Shown here: positions 12,001 through 18,198 of the stretch, one piece after another
Position numbering within the stretch: the first letter of the stretch is position 1
Layout: every line of letters begins with the position of its first letter
From: JAGQPD01 sp020426865
Lineage (GTDB): Bacteria; Planctomycetota; Planctomycetia; Pirellulales; Pirellulaceae
Direction: 5' to 3'
Assembly: GCA_041399065.1 (NCBI GenBank)
Contig: JAWKTN010000001.1
Coordinates: 744,001-808,000, forward strand
DNA: 64,000 nucleotides
Position numbers and translations under genes: made by a program
Notes under the pieces: generated by a model
What the model was told of the DNA's origin: nothing
Databases searched by the model: none
Seen by the model: the letters and a program-made list of their open reading frames with translations, nothing else

Positions 12001-12677
12001 AGGCGGTCGAAAAAACCTGGTTGCAGGTCACGCTGAAGGCCAACACGACAACCGGACTGTCCAGCGACGCAGTCGCTTACTGGGGGAACGCCATCGGGGA
12101 TGTCGGCAACTCGTCAACCACAACGTTTGTTGATGGCACGGACTTGGCTTCTGTGACGGATAACCAGCGAAACTTCCTCGATCGTGCCACGATTGAGAAT
12201 GTGTACGACTTCAATCGCGACCGTTTGGTAGACGGCACGGATTGGGCCGTGGTCCGCGACAACTACACGAACTTCCTGACCGACCTGAATCTGATCGCCG
12301 TCCCAGATTTGGTGAACGGCATCCAACCGGTCCAGCTGCCCGAGCATACGCCGCGGGACGTAAACCGCGACGGAATGGTCACGCCACTGGACGCGTTGCT
12401 GATTATCAATCAACTCGATTGGTACGCCGCACACCATGATCTCGATCATGCCCTGGAACTTGGCTACCGAGGCCATTTGGACGTAAACGCGGATGGTTTT
12501 GTGTCGCCTTTGGACGTCCTGCGAGTCATTTACGATCTCGATCGCATACAGGATTCGCCGCATTTTCCGGCGTCACATGTGGAGTCGCTGGATGCAGCGT
12601 TTGCGGAATTGGATCAAACCACGCCACCCAAGATAAAAACCACTTCGGTAGCGGATGAAGGGTTTGATTCAACCTGA
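3..12677 (+). CDS. Giant multidomain cell-surface protein, 5' end outside window
   Basis: The frame is open through the left window edge and reads into VSLTVANSNSAPRF, so the start lies upstream; 4,220 residues are visible from the GTG at 15. Counting from there, domains in order are: two putative-Ig/cadherin-like repeats (5-185); an RHS/YD-like stretch (about 395-660); dockerin-type DxNxDG repeats (about 789-830); an Ig-like domain and two BID-2-like domains (838-1110); an IPT/TIG fold (about 1346-1430); a YVTN-like beta-propeller (about 1456-1876); an alpha/beta-hydrolase-like segment with GHSRG (2163-2167); tandem PKD-like GDGT/DDDNPTGTP repeats (2830-3526); a matrixin-like segment with HELGHVFELVD (3648-3658); and C-terminal dockerin-like DxNxDG repeats. 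It is probably exported and Ca2+-dependent. Whether the hydrolase and protease modules are active is inference. Confidence 0.9.
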   Translation, partial: VSLTVANSNSAPRFVPLSNQTAREGAELRFSVVAADLDADPLAYSVSSSLPDGALFVPGRGEFVWTPDFEQAGTYTITFLAQDPEGASDTIDLDITVFDINRPPVLNESNHLFLLGETKSFTVKASDPDGTQLTYSADDLPEGATLDPLSGVFSWTPGPGQAGEYLVRLTASDGRVATRQTVVLRASLEQIPPTVRIEQTPSFPATPGQQVIVSVQAEGVLGGQFDIQSMTLSLNGNPIALDVVRPGLARATITASAPGKFALVATATDTDGVEGTYETFLKVRDPGDSNPPLVMLSDHLSGAVISEETDVVGLVADVNLDAWELSLIDGLSGTRVLLARGDALPNANSSVAGLPGTLASVDPHYFVNGFHTLELSATDIAGRTSRVRQLVEFSTSSKLGQYARTDVDASVVFGGYTFDLTRRYDSLQSTNDLFGSAWTWADRDVAIHTNVALTGHEDRGIYGALSDDTRLYVTLPAGTLAGQRVAFQFVPIAEQVGNLTFFRPAWQALHPADGTAPQHGFQMESAGGLLTRVGGRYYSADNGLPYHPQSGHFDGPAYTLHRTDGTSYYIADDTITEIVAGSGDRLFISDSSVTHQQTGDSLQIIRDGHGRVIRVVTPDQTSVVYQYDQAGQLVLVRNLITGEGVRYGYADGRLISFAVAGGGAGVVEYSDDGSVAELPATANLSGAVHFQTDLQNDTLAAHAVDRYIFSIRQSEIDATTSRMLTVRVAVTGSNGLLPAVPEITGLQALSVERSGNTIVALYAVEQEGQYFVTVTGEGDSSGNFDLSLTIAGDLNTDGLVDGQDSEGFATGAFNNDINGDGSENATDRQLLFANYGFVHNLGPQVQTPLPEVLTHIDLTTTIDLANIAADPDGDAVFYRIVSSQFGTATLGPDGRSVRFVPDSGFSGTARFEVIADDGFNASAAAIVEVVVSDAPLTDIRFSQRELLLDVGENLDVDIFGDFADQRDVPLPLEYVQARILDTTVVTIDANGLIQALQEGDTALVASRGNITAATSIGVGIPEDTRGQIAFSFGISAYPDSVTIPPSGSRQIVVGLGTLNEIFVSNAADGTTYYVSDESIVRVTPDGLIEAVAEGSTTVTVIHRGREDQVLVQVKPPLDASAGPVEVGSAGASVEGPGGQLISFGPGQLQDGAMVTITTVAEADLPLPTPPSMTFAGAYELELTGSEINGAMQVAVPVDDSFQAGDEVFFFQKIQFPNELGELIDYWAVVDSGKVGDDGMARSTSPPFPGLSQRGNVLIAKAAQPLRIIRIEMDWVFNPTMLFLPALGFGGLMLWTAQVIVPVGLQAMELQVWRQWGDMAVPELQVIDVGADTSRIRARVPEAPAGVAGDPPVLTDLQYSPGTGGGTLRIEGEKFLLGGSPDNVQVVFTLGNKRIVVPGDEATGVSETMLEVSVPSSVLIGMADITVERSHSTPVNSPNNNGSVASNWLSSQPGRITNPGGYGFIMSGSGGDANYGLKVIDIQNINETEPEQVVKVIPVSDTPWRSQTVPTADRSRVYLTGNQGVYVIDAVSLQLHDVNPDTSDIDVITIPGGAISLALDPNERYLYVASGDNIYIVDIRGGSDTFHTIVGTISNVGTAFSLISHMAVNADGTKLFASAPATTFYGGVQSYTSGGRERGKIIVINVDDRDRTQDGMPGGPRRWRQVIGELDGGVEPRDIKATTDPNKMVFASYLSNWRGFGTISVTNSNPGGFAATVNFVPLRIMPQGQFFIQKYELDVQNVSAVVVTPDLAYGFAIDWYHAFIFPRDLDQLIRDNLRERGAKVGIIKDPFGLNGEPKLLGVTSPIPLGFGEELRMSSNGRKLYANYRGTGDVLVFDVKKFIDEAETLSNQTSGQYPLLSRQPIDRVVDTINLPGIAVGGLQRGLSLQVNDPLELISPQGLYGGVGSAINFEWEVDTELIGDADYEVRLYVSTQQEGYGIWPDDPARRRNEPELTGIPGIYDGDEYDTDPTWTEDDGNPHRIYASDWTSSSSASGSADGRDQFVEMVAADISKLLTAGNRYYWGVELKVGDATFRKTTNFVAQPVSEQTITVLTHGFQLGVSVGDSPYQQPAAFMEMADLIRDAAGDGYVLSYNKSTGQWVDRENGTDPVAAINSGKSVVLVSDWNKESDISDSGFSEAAADAMFASLADLNRRSGSALFGANLHFIGHSRGTVVNSEIIQRIGRWYPDVNGIHMTTLDPHDFKQDSLDVPVGDTVNWFKTVFEVGSAVSAVVAVAFPPSAPVLVPVSEQLLAAANALEKALNLADALGIAIDPIPFADFQDPDVKVWENVGFADNYYQEQGLTGNDDFTATPNGISIPAADLNVSLDGRAGFTQDDFEDLFLGSLIGGVGGPHSRVWQWYAGTINVGLQEFAGNPIFRDVLDEGISSRAFSLPLFDFNNTPFYWALPGANPNSSTDPNTDGAIWEGIGNGWYFSELGGGTDLRPGGGSRTPVTFDNTEVTAPAEAVPTVFNGDFENGTRQSLLNWIDGTDKGRFPLSYELPGWSFHGGEGYSFAPALSDVLNASGLVTGPLADIAGLFVIETNPTTLVKDFLKKAWEAGADKVLDFAKKKFAGAPDAPDANSTQEYRDWYDTNWGDGTLNAKLKTVADKVFDFLDGKFNSLVQEGLGAIDFAQAIQIGDDPNNPAGFSGLKDYISNAIDQGTSLLFPSEQSDHAFIMGAGEILRDVVNANIPESLEEITNALFNAVFQFDTITHNRLLVPNDLPLLSFDIFTPFMITEGAAIEVTVMADGVPNYSETVSLDTGFFSSHTYSICVPEDFRGKMATLTFTHKDLSGSTFISFDPSDLIPGVPDDPANTISQLYLLDDIRFEQMFDDQVSLTSSIDETGTATLNVTLDPDLITQDNALTITWGDGTSQNVILPQGTLTYTDTHIYNDDNPTGTPADIYNVNVTVNGSACQSYTKPLQVRNIAPSFTVDSVSTTTVLEGEMIVIDVTVTEDAIEDTLSMLIEWEPGVTESFNIDMQGQTTKAFTFEHRYDDDNPTATPEDDHVITLHLEDDDTGFFEEVVDVTIFNVLPELVVTPLSPLTINEGEMVRLQIDVMDPGIEDTFTLKVDWDGPGSDPPEVLTFVVGPDETYTATLEHQFDDDDPTQTASDQVVVTLELTDDDFGSSVPSIEEVVDLTVNNVAPTFTLTPLGGTAIDEGDMVEFELTITDPGIKDSFDIEVDWQDGTTTSYSIPADDQSTHSITIGHLYVDDDPTGTASDTQPITVRVEDDDLGTATDSVSVTVNNIPPEAIAQGPYTSMVGTPFTALAAYADEGVADTHTHNWTFTHVPTSFSFAMTGEAVTAVFNSLGTWTATYAVTDDDTGSDSISFDIEVVGNIVVSTTPLFPAGLSEGDTIDISVSVAPSLPTDRFRVEIDWGDGTTSTHTQSGSSRTYTHALVDDEPTGTPVDSGRTISARAYQYGQLRGTSTEVYNVQNVAPTINAILDDGTLTAGSPEVLTVDFTDPGSADTHTFTWDFNDGSSPVVTHVPSVAHIFKAGTYNVQVTVEDDDTGTDTFTRSGVTVSPLLVSPTAPRKTGQGNLALTATQAANLMPQAIALWAATGLPVGDYPLASLSIVVDDLSSSETGVLAWYSNGTMTIDDDAAGYGWFIDTTPANATEFPLRLSDQLWRAHYESPAYGNVDLLTVLTHELGHVFELVDLPTDHGILSLMGDTLGTGERRFPAEHDWRPGAVAEPLPIGPLNGTFGQSDPHHPDFGWHTIGNAAVDEGRGVLTEQGSFNAEFAQSFIVPADATELRFTVISATLGKTALNPGDAFEVALLDAETMAPLSSIVDQLDRSDALINLQYDGTVFYSDLVSSLGLPESGQSIDPTSSRTFSIDLSNVPSGDKVTLYFDLLGFGDEDAQVIIDDIELIREGAAAGVIAHHIFYNNSWYDGRNPNANESDDQAIAPDKTPLLPGNVATFANYTSYYHGINGIMIDVADLADPSGLSVEDFTFRVGNDGDPTAWADAPTPSQIVVRSGAGENGSDRITVVWPDKAVEKTWLQVTLKANTTTGLSSDAVAYWGNAIGDVGNSSTTTFVDGTDLASVTDNQRNFLDRATIENVYDFNRDRLVDGTDWAVVRDNYTNFLTDLNLIAVPDLVNGIQPVQLPEHTPRDVNRDGMVTPLDALLIINQLDWYAAHHDLDHALELGYRGHLDVNADGFVSPLDVLRVIYDLDRIQDSPHFPASHVESLDAAFAELDQTTPPKIKTTSVADEGFDST

Positions 12678-12761
12678 GTATTTAGGCTAAAACATGTATT
12701 ACGTATTAAGAAAGAATCTCGACGTCAATTGTTGAGGCAACTTTGCTGCGGGTACCGTCTC

Positions 12762-13406
12762 ATGAGAAAAACAGAAAGTACGCGTCGTGTTCGATGGCAT
12801 CATTCTCGAATCGTGGGCACCAGTCGTTTGGCAATTGCGGCCAGCACGTTGCTGCTACTAACAAGCGTTGTGCAGGCAGCTCCAGAAATCGTGATCGGCG
12901 TGCACGACCTGTTGCCCGATACGGCCAATCAGATCGTGACACTCAACTTGATCACGGCAGACCAGCCGGTACGCGGCATGAACGTTCGCGCAGAACTGGG
13001 AGATGGACTTGGTCCTGGGATCGAGCCGATTTTCAGTGGCGCGACCTATACTTCCACCGTGTGGGACGCGTTTCCCACCACGACCTTGGGGGGCCCCGTG
13101 GAAGGCGCCGAGCAATTCCTGCAATCAAGTGTGAATTTTTCGGACACCGGACTGTCGGTGCTCCCCAACGGCCCCGTCGTGCACCTGCTGATCAGCACCG
13201 TGGGTATCCATTCGGGCGACTTCCCATTGTCGCTCAATAGTCCGACCATTGCGGAACCGACCGACTTGATCGTTCCGGGAGGTGGTACGGTTGCCTTGCA
13301 AACCACTGCGGGACTCGTGCGGATTGTGCCCGAACCCAACGCGATCGGTGTCCTACTCTTTCTTACCGGCGCGCTGGCGGTGAGCTGTAGGCAAAAACCT
13401 ATGTAA
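12762..13406 (+). CDS. Small PEP-CTERM exported protein
   Basis: A 214-residue protein from the ATG at 12762; a TTG 33 bases upstream would add 11 residues. The N-terminus is basic (MRKTESTRRVRWHH) and followed by a hydrophobic signal segment ending near VVQA-APE. The mature part is beta-rich without a family I recognise, somewhat like the cohesin-type domains often found before PEP anchors. The C-terminus has VPEP (from residue 189), a hydrophobic helix and a short basic tail, the PEP-CTERM signal used by exosortase. It follows the giant surface protein by 84 bases on the same strand. No function can be assigned beyond secretion and sorting. Confidence 0.75.
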   Translation: MRKTESTRRVRWHHSRIVGTSRLAIAASTLLLLTSVVQAAPEIVIGVHDLLPDTANQIVTLNLITADQPVRGMNVRAELGDGLGPGIEPIFSGATYTSTVWDAFPTTTLGGPVEGAEQFLQSSVNFSDTGLSVLPNGPVVHLLISTVGIHSGDFPLSLNSPTIAEPTDLIVPGGGTVALQTTAGLVRIVPEPNAIGVLLFLTGALAVSCRQKPM

Positions 13407-13440
13407 ATACTCCCGGCCGACCCGCCGGCGGCACCCGCCC

Positions 13441-13575
13441 GGGCCGGGGTGGTGAAGTCGCGGAACCGCTAGCCAACCAAACGGTGGCTCCTGCCGGGCA
13501 AGCCGGCGAGGGGGCCAAGGAACGACACAATTGTGTTACGGTCCAGCGCCGGGATCGTACTCGTACGACTCGACC
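13441..13575 (+). repeat. Composite intergenic repeat, copy A
   Basis: Two dispersed elements lie in tandem in the gap between convergent genes. Bases 13450-13517 are an inverted near-copy of 40979-41046, both centred on CTCCTGCCGGGCAAGCCGGC followed by a G-run. Bases 13523-13557 (CGACACAATTGTGTTACGG, then TCCAGCGCCGGGATCG) recur at 24912-24946 and, inverted, at 42519-42552. The TACTCGTAC-like bases after the core also vary in parallel between copies. No protein is encoded. Confidence 0.8.
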
Positions 13576-13580
13576 ATGTC

Positions 13581-13631
13581 GATATTCGCACCGTCGAGGA
13601 ATTATTGGGCCACAGCGACGTGAAAACTGCT
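13581..13631 (+). pseudogene. Tyrosine recombinase/integron integrase C-terminal remnant
   Basis: The plus frame reads DIRTVEELLGHSDVKTA. This matches the conserved segment before the catalytic Tyr of XerC/D- and IntI-type recombinases (consensus roughly DIRTVQELLGHSDVKTT, then MIYTHV). The motif is not followed by the expected IYTHV, and the N-terminal catalytic boxes are absent. It is therefore a fragment about 17 codons long, directly next to repeat copy A. Family recognition is from memory of the consensus. Confidence 0.6.
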
Positions 13632-13661
13632 TTGATCGGTCCTGAGGCGCTACTGCTGACC

Positions 13662-13684
13662 AATACTATATGGTTCGAGGTATT
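13662..13684 (+). repeat. 23-nt palindromic element, copy 1
   Basis: AATACTATATGGTTCGAGGT followed by ATT. This is one of three copies in the window; the others are 40156-40178 and 40199-40221. The best copy has 7-base complementary ends, AATACCT/AGGTATT. Apart from this, the recombinase remnant and copy A, I see nothing in 13407-13931. Confidence 0.6.
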
Positions 13685-13931
13685 GGGGTTGTCGCTGGGA
13701 ATCCATGTCGCCTTCGTCTCGAGCCTTTGCCTGGATGCTACCGATTCCGGGGATGTCGCGCCACCGGCGATCTCCGAATCGTGTGGCATTTCGACGGAGC
13801 CCCACGAAAACGAATGCCCCCGTCCCTTGCACGAGAAGCTTCGTTGGGTCCGCACGTTCTCCGATGCACTGGCGAGTTGGGCGATCATGGTGTAGAAACA
13901 CCCAATGATTGCTCCCGCGCCACGGCTGGAG

Positions 13932-15425
13932 CTATACCGCGCCGTGACGGCGCAGGGAATCCAAGAGCGCGGCAAGTTCGACCTCGGTCGTCAGCGGATT
14001 GATGATCGTCGTGCGAAGGGCACCGACACCGTCGAGTACCGTGGAGGTCAAGTAAAATTCCCCAGACTGGATCATTCGTCGTCGCAACGCCAGTTGATAC
14101 CGGCTCACTTCATCCGGCGAGCTGTCCCGCAATGCCGATGGCAGATAGCGGAAGGCCACGATGTTGGCTTGGGGTTCATGCAGCGGAACGAAGTCATCCG
14201 CCTCGGCCAACATCTGATACCATTGCCGGGCACGATCGAACGTGGCTTCGACCAATTGGGCAAACAGTCGGTCGCCGAACATGCTCCAAATCCCCCAGAC
14301 ACCGAAAGCCGCCGCGCGTTTGGTGCATTCCACGGTGCGGAGTCCACTGTCGTATTGTGCCATCCCGGGCGCCGACGGATCGAACAGATACGGTGCGCTC
14401 TGCTGGAACGTACGGTATTGAACGCCCGGTTGGCGGTATAAGACGAACGTGCACAAAGCGGGGACGAACATCATCTTATGGGCATCCCAGACGATGCTAT
14501 CGGCACGCTGCAACCCGTCGACCAGTGATCGATAACGATCGCTGAATGCGGCGGCGGCACCGTGTGCGGCATCGACATGCAGCCACACACTGAAATCTTC
14601 GCACACATCGGCAATTGCGTTGAGCGGATCAAAGGCCCCGATGGGCGTCGCGCACGCACAGGCACAGACGGCGACGATCGGGCGGCCATCGGCACGCAGC
14701 TGTCGCAAGATCGTCGCCAGCGACCGGGGATCCATCCGCCGCCGCTCGTCCAACGCCACAGCCACAATATTGTCTGTCCCGATCCCGAGCATACCAGCCG
14801 CACGTGCGACACTGTAATGAGCGTCCGCTTGACAAACCAGCACCGGGCTCCGCTGACCGGCCATTCCGGCCGTCCAGCTGTCGGGGCAAGCGACATTGCG
14901 GGCTGTGAGGATCGCCGTGGCATTGGCCAACGACCCGCCGTGCGTAAGCAAGCCGGCGAACTGGTCCGTGCGCCAGCCGATGGTGGCGGCGATGCGTGCC
15001 AGGATGGCCTCTTCCACTGCCGTCGCCCAAGGCCCCATTTCATAGATGGCCATGACCTGATTCGTCGCCGATCCAATCGCATCAAACAACGCCGCAATCG
15101 GGATCGACGCCGGCACTTGATGGCCAACGTAACGGGGATCATGCAGATTGTTGCCGTGACTGAGAATGATTTCTAATAGCTCGCCAAATCGCGATTGCAG
15201 TTGATCCCACGAAGGCGCGACGCAGTCTTCGGCCGCTGGCGCGCGAGTAAGAATCGCCTCGGCCAAGCGGATGTTATCGGGCGGTTCATACCAATTGAGC
15301 ACGCGGCCACGAGACGCCTCGACATTCGATAAATGCTCGGCGACGACGCCGGCCCAATCGCCGGCGAGCTTATGAAACAGCTGCGAATCGTAGGCCAATT
15401 CGATTAAGTCGTGTGGCGTCGGCAT
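13932..15425 (-). CDS. PLP-dependent group II amino-acid decarboxylase
   Basis: A 497-residue protein of the DOPA/glutamate/2,4-diaminobutyrate decarboxylase family (fold-type I). THGGSLANATAI (161-172) matches the phosphate-binding segment. HVDAAHG (283-289) carries the Asp that pairs with the pyridine nitrogen. DAHK at 314-317 supplies the Schiff-base Lys317. Length is typical. The substrate (aromatic amino acid, Glu or diaminobutyrate) cannot be set from sequence alone. It is the last gene of a minus-strand run, 45 bases after the sulfatase, so probably co-transcribed with it. No clear Shine-Dalgarno precedes the ATG. Confidence 0.88.
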   Translation of the reverse strand: MPTPHDLIELAYDSQLFHKLAGDWAGVVAEHLSNVEASRGRVLNWYEPPDNIRLAEAILTRAPAAEDCVAPSWDQLQSRFGELLEIILSHGNNLHDPRYVGHQVPASIPIAALFDAIGSATNQVMAIYEMGPWATAVEEAILARIAATIGWRTDQFAGLLTHGGSLANATAILTARNVACPDSWTAGMAGQRSPVLVCQADAHYSVARAAGMLGIGTDNIVAVALDERRRMDPRSLATILRQLRADGRPIVAVCACACATPIGAFDPLNAIADVCEDFSVWLHVDAAHGAAAAFSDRYRSLVDGLQRADSIVWDAHKMMFVPALCTFVLYRQPGVQYRTFQQSAPYLFDPSAPGMAQYDSGLRTVECTKRAAAFGVWGIWSMFGDRLFAQLVEATFDRARQWYQMLAEADDFVPLHEPQANIVAFRYLPSALRDSSPDEVSRYQLALRRRMIQSGEFYLTSTVLDGVGALRTTIINPLTTEVELAALLDSLRRHGAV

Positions 15426-15470
15426 CGGTTCTTGTCGTCTCGCTGGTCACGGCTCGCAGCTACGCCGCTG

Positions 15471-17465
15471 CTACCCTTCCAATCGTCGTAACAGACGCTG
15501 GGCAACCCGCACGATATATTCAGACGGCTGATCGTCAGTGGCCGCGCGAACGTCGTCCAGCATCGTCCGCGCGTCATCATCGGGCATCTCATCGACAACG
15601 AGTATGGCCATCAGCCGCGCGTAGCGATCGTCGGCCGTAAGGACGTCCCGCAATACCTGTGTCGCCAGCTCTCGTCGCCCGATTCGATACAGGACACGCG
15701 CCGCCGAAACACGTTCGCTAGGAACATACGCGGAATTGATGACGATTTCGTGAACGCGATCGGCGAAGCGCTTTGCCTCCTCCGGATGCTGTGCCAGCTC
15801 GGCCAAGGCCCAGTAGCGGACGGCTGGATCGGGATCGTCCACCGACTGACGAATCGCCGCTGAAAGCCCCGAATCAGGCCGTACGGATTCCGCCGCGTGC
15901 CGCAACCGTTGATAGAGGTCTCGAGCGCCGTCGCGTCGCAGCAAGTCGTAGGGAGTACAGTGTTCCAATTGAGTGCGACGGTTGATTTCACTTTCGTTGA
16001 TAAACCCCAGGTCGCGAATCTGCCACATCCAATCGGCTTGAGCTTGACGCATTCGTGCGAGCACATCCTGCAGTCCGGGTTGTTGAGCGAGATTGCGGAT
16101 CTCGTGCGGGTCGTTCTGCAGATCATACAATTCCTCGATGGGCTTGCTGGCCGCCATGAACAGTTCCGCGGCGGCGGGCAGCGTTCCATGGGCGTGCAGG
16201 CGGCGCAAGTCGATCATCACACCGCTCGATTCAGCGTAGTCGATCACTTGATAATACGGTTTGAACCATTCAAAATTTCGTACGTATCGGTAGCGTTTGT
16301 CGCGGATCGTGCGAATCATGTCATAGCGCTCATCCATCCGATCGCGAGCGCCATAGACGTATTGTCGAGCCGGCTTCAGTTCGTTGCCGAGGAACGCACG
16401 TCCTTGCATGTATTCTGGGACGTCGACGCCACAGAGATTCAGCACCGTCGGCGCGAAGTCGACCGAGTTGATCAGTTGATCGTCGACGGTCCCTGGTTTG
16501 GTACCAAGACCACCGCCCTGCAGGAGTTCTTGCTGCAGCGAGGCGGGGATGTGGATCAACAAGGGAATGTGCGTGCCCGAATCGTAAAGCCATCGTTTGG
16601 CCCGGGGCAAACCGACACCGTGGTCGGACCAGAACATGACGATCGTGTTTTCTGACAGATCATCGTCGCGTAGTTCTTGGAGAATCTTCCCGGCCCACGC
16701 ATCCATGGCAGAGATCAACTCGAAGTATCGCTTCCAATCTTCCTTCGCCGCCGGGGTTTGCGGGTAGTAAGGTGGCAGTTCGAGTTTTTCGGGATCCTGT
16801 CGCGCTTCGGCGGGCAAATCGCGGGTAACGTTGGCATACTTTTCGGCGTCTTTAATGCCACTTTCATGGCATCCCGTAAAATTGAACACGGCGAAGAACG
16901 GCTGACCTGCCGCTCGATTCCGCCAATGAGCCTTACCGCTTGAGTCATCCCATACGCCTGGTGGCGTCGCGAACTGGTAATCTTGTTTCGAGTTATTTGA
17001 GCAGTAGTAGCCGGCCTGACGCAGGAACACGGGGAATGGATGCATCCCCGCAGGCAAATTCGTCTGGCAGCGCATATGGTGAGAGCCCAAGCTGTTTTGA
17101 TAGATGCCCGTAATGATTCCTGATCGACAGGGGGCACAGACCCCGGCGGTCGTAAACACGTTTGTGTATCGGGTAGCAGTTCTCGCAAAGGCATCCAGAT
17201 GTGGAGTCACCGCGTTGGAGACACCGTAGCAACCAAGATGAGGGCTAATGTCCTCGCAGCTGATCCACAGCACATTCGGCCGGACATGGGCAGGATCGGC
17301 GTCCGCCGTGTCCGCTGCGTCGACGGCGTTCAATACGCGCAGGGAACAAAAGACAACGGCCATGACGAACATTGCCGACGGAGACGTCGTACGCCTGATG
17401 GCTGCGACATTTATCTGACACTTCATGAGCAACACCAGGGGAGCAGCGTGAGAACGGAATGTCAT
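15471..17465 (-). CDS. Type I sulfatase with C-terminal HEAT-like region
   Basis: A 664-residue exported arylsulfatase-family enzyme. NVLWISCEDISPHLGCYG carries N-terminal metal ligands. C110-A-P-C-R114 is the CxPxR signature whose Cys is converted to formylglycine. A KRWLYDSGTHIPLLIHIP block follows, as is typical of the family. About the last 130 residues (DPDPAVRYWALAELAQHPEE) look like HEAT repeats. The first ATG forms an ATGA overlap with the stop of the upstream gene, suggesting coupled translation, but the hydrophobic signal segment begins only near residue 32, so Met14 or Met32 could be the real start. Planctomycetes carry many such enzymes for sulfated polysaccharides; the substrate is unknown. 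Confidence 0.92.
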   Translation of the reverse strand: MTFRSHAAPLVLLMKCQINVAAIRRTTSPSAMFVMAVVFCSLRVLNAVDAADTADADPAHVRPNVLWISCEDISPHLGCYGVSNAVTPHLDAFARTATRYTNVFTTAGVCAPCRSGIITGIYQNSLGSHHMRCQTNLPAGMHPFPVFLRQAGYYCSNNSKQDYQFATPPGVWDDSSGKAHWRNRAAGQPFFAVFNFTGCHESGIKDAEKYANVTRDLPAEARQDPEKLELPPYYPQTPAAKEDWKRYFELISAMDAWAGKILQELRDDDLSENTIVMFWSDHGVGLPRAKRWLYDSGTHIPLLIHIPASLQQELLQGGGLGTKPGTVDDQLINSVDFAPTVLNLCGVDVPEYMQGRAFLGNELKPARQYVYGARDRMDERYDMIRTIRDKRYRYVRNFEWFKPYYQVIDYAESSGVMIDLRRLHAHGTLPAAAELFMAASKPIEELYDLQNDPHEIRNLAQQPGLQDVLARMRQAQADWMWQIRDLGFINESEINRRTQLEHCTPYDLLRRDGARDLYQRLRHAAESVRPDSGLSAAIRQSVDDPDPAVRYWALAELAQHPEEAKRFADRVHEIVINSAYVPSERVSAARVLYRIGRRELATQVLRDVLTADDRYARLMAILVVDEMPDDDARTMLDDVRAATDDQPSEYIVRVAQRLLRRLEG

Positions 17466-18037
17466 ACCGTCTGGCCCCCCGCTGATTCCATTTGTAGCAG
17501 TCGGCGTTTGGTGGCGACGCCGCCGGGGGCCGAGAAACCACCCAGCCCCGATCCACTGGACGGAATGATACGGTGGCAGGGAATGATCAACGGGACTCGG
17601 TTCCGAGCCATGATATTGCCCACAGCCCTCGCGGCCAAGGGGCTGCCAGCTCGCCGAGCCAACTCCGAATACGTCGCTTGTTCACCATAGCCGACCTGAC
17701 GACACGCGGCCAGCACCCGAGCTTGAAACGGCGTCCACTCCGTATCGTCAATCCGTACGAAGTCGAAATCAACACATTGACCTTGCGCGTATCGCACCAA
17801 TGTGTCCAGGACCTGGTGTTGAGTTCCATCCAGCGATCGGCTCCGGATATCTACCCAATTAAGGGGGATGTCGTCATACGTCGCAGCCGGTTGCAGTCGG
17901 CTGCGCGCCGCGTCGGACGAGCGACAACCAAAGACCAGCCGGTCCACGCGGCGACCGCGCCACTGGATGGCCATCCATCCCAATTCGGTATCAAATTGTA
18001 CAGCAATTCGTTGATCGTTGATTGTGGCTGTTGTCAT
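17462..18037 (-). CDS. ogt: Methylated-DNA--protein-cysteine S-methyltransferase
   Basis: This enzyme transfers the alkyl group from O6-alkylguanine to its own Cys. The start is ATG 18037 because CTGGAGATACG gives a GGAGA ribosome site at good spacing, yielding 191 residues; an upstream in-frame start would add 20 non-conserved residues. The helix-turn-helix/active-site region reads TPFQARVLAACRQVGYGEQATYSELA, then GNIMARNRVPLIIPCHRIIP with acceptor Cys154 in PCHR. The N-terminal domain is short, as in Ogt. Its stop overlaps the sulfatase ATG by 4 nt, an odd functional pairing. Confidence 0.92.
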   Translation of the reverse strand: MTTATINDQRIAVQFDTELGWMAIQWRGRRVDRLVFGCRSSDAARSRLQPAATYDDIPLNWVDIRSRSLDGTQHQVLDTLVRYAQGQCVDFDFVRIDDTEWTPFQARVLAACRQVGYGEQATYSELARRAGSPLAARAVGNIMARNRVPLIIPCHRIIPSSGSGLGGFSAPGGVATKRRLLQMESAGGQTV

Positions 18038-18198
18038 CGTATCTCCAGCTTGTTTCTGGGGCACCAACCGGGTGCGGCTTTGACAGACTCGCCGCATCGG
18101 TCGTATACTAAGAGTGGTCCCGCCAGCGGCGATGATCGTAATCTATTCGCAACGGTGCTTGATTGTAACTGGCCGCGTGGGGAAATAGGAGAGCCCTG

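Noticed and set aside
13533..13895. 120-codon plus frame containing the recombinase box
   Set aside because: Only 17 codons resemble a recombinase. The rest is intergenic repeat and unrelated sequence, so it was recorded as a remnant, not a gene.
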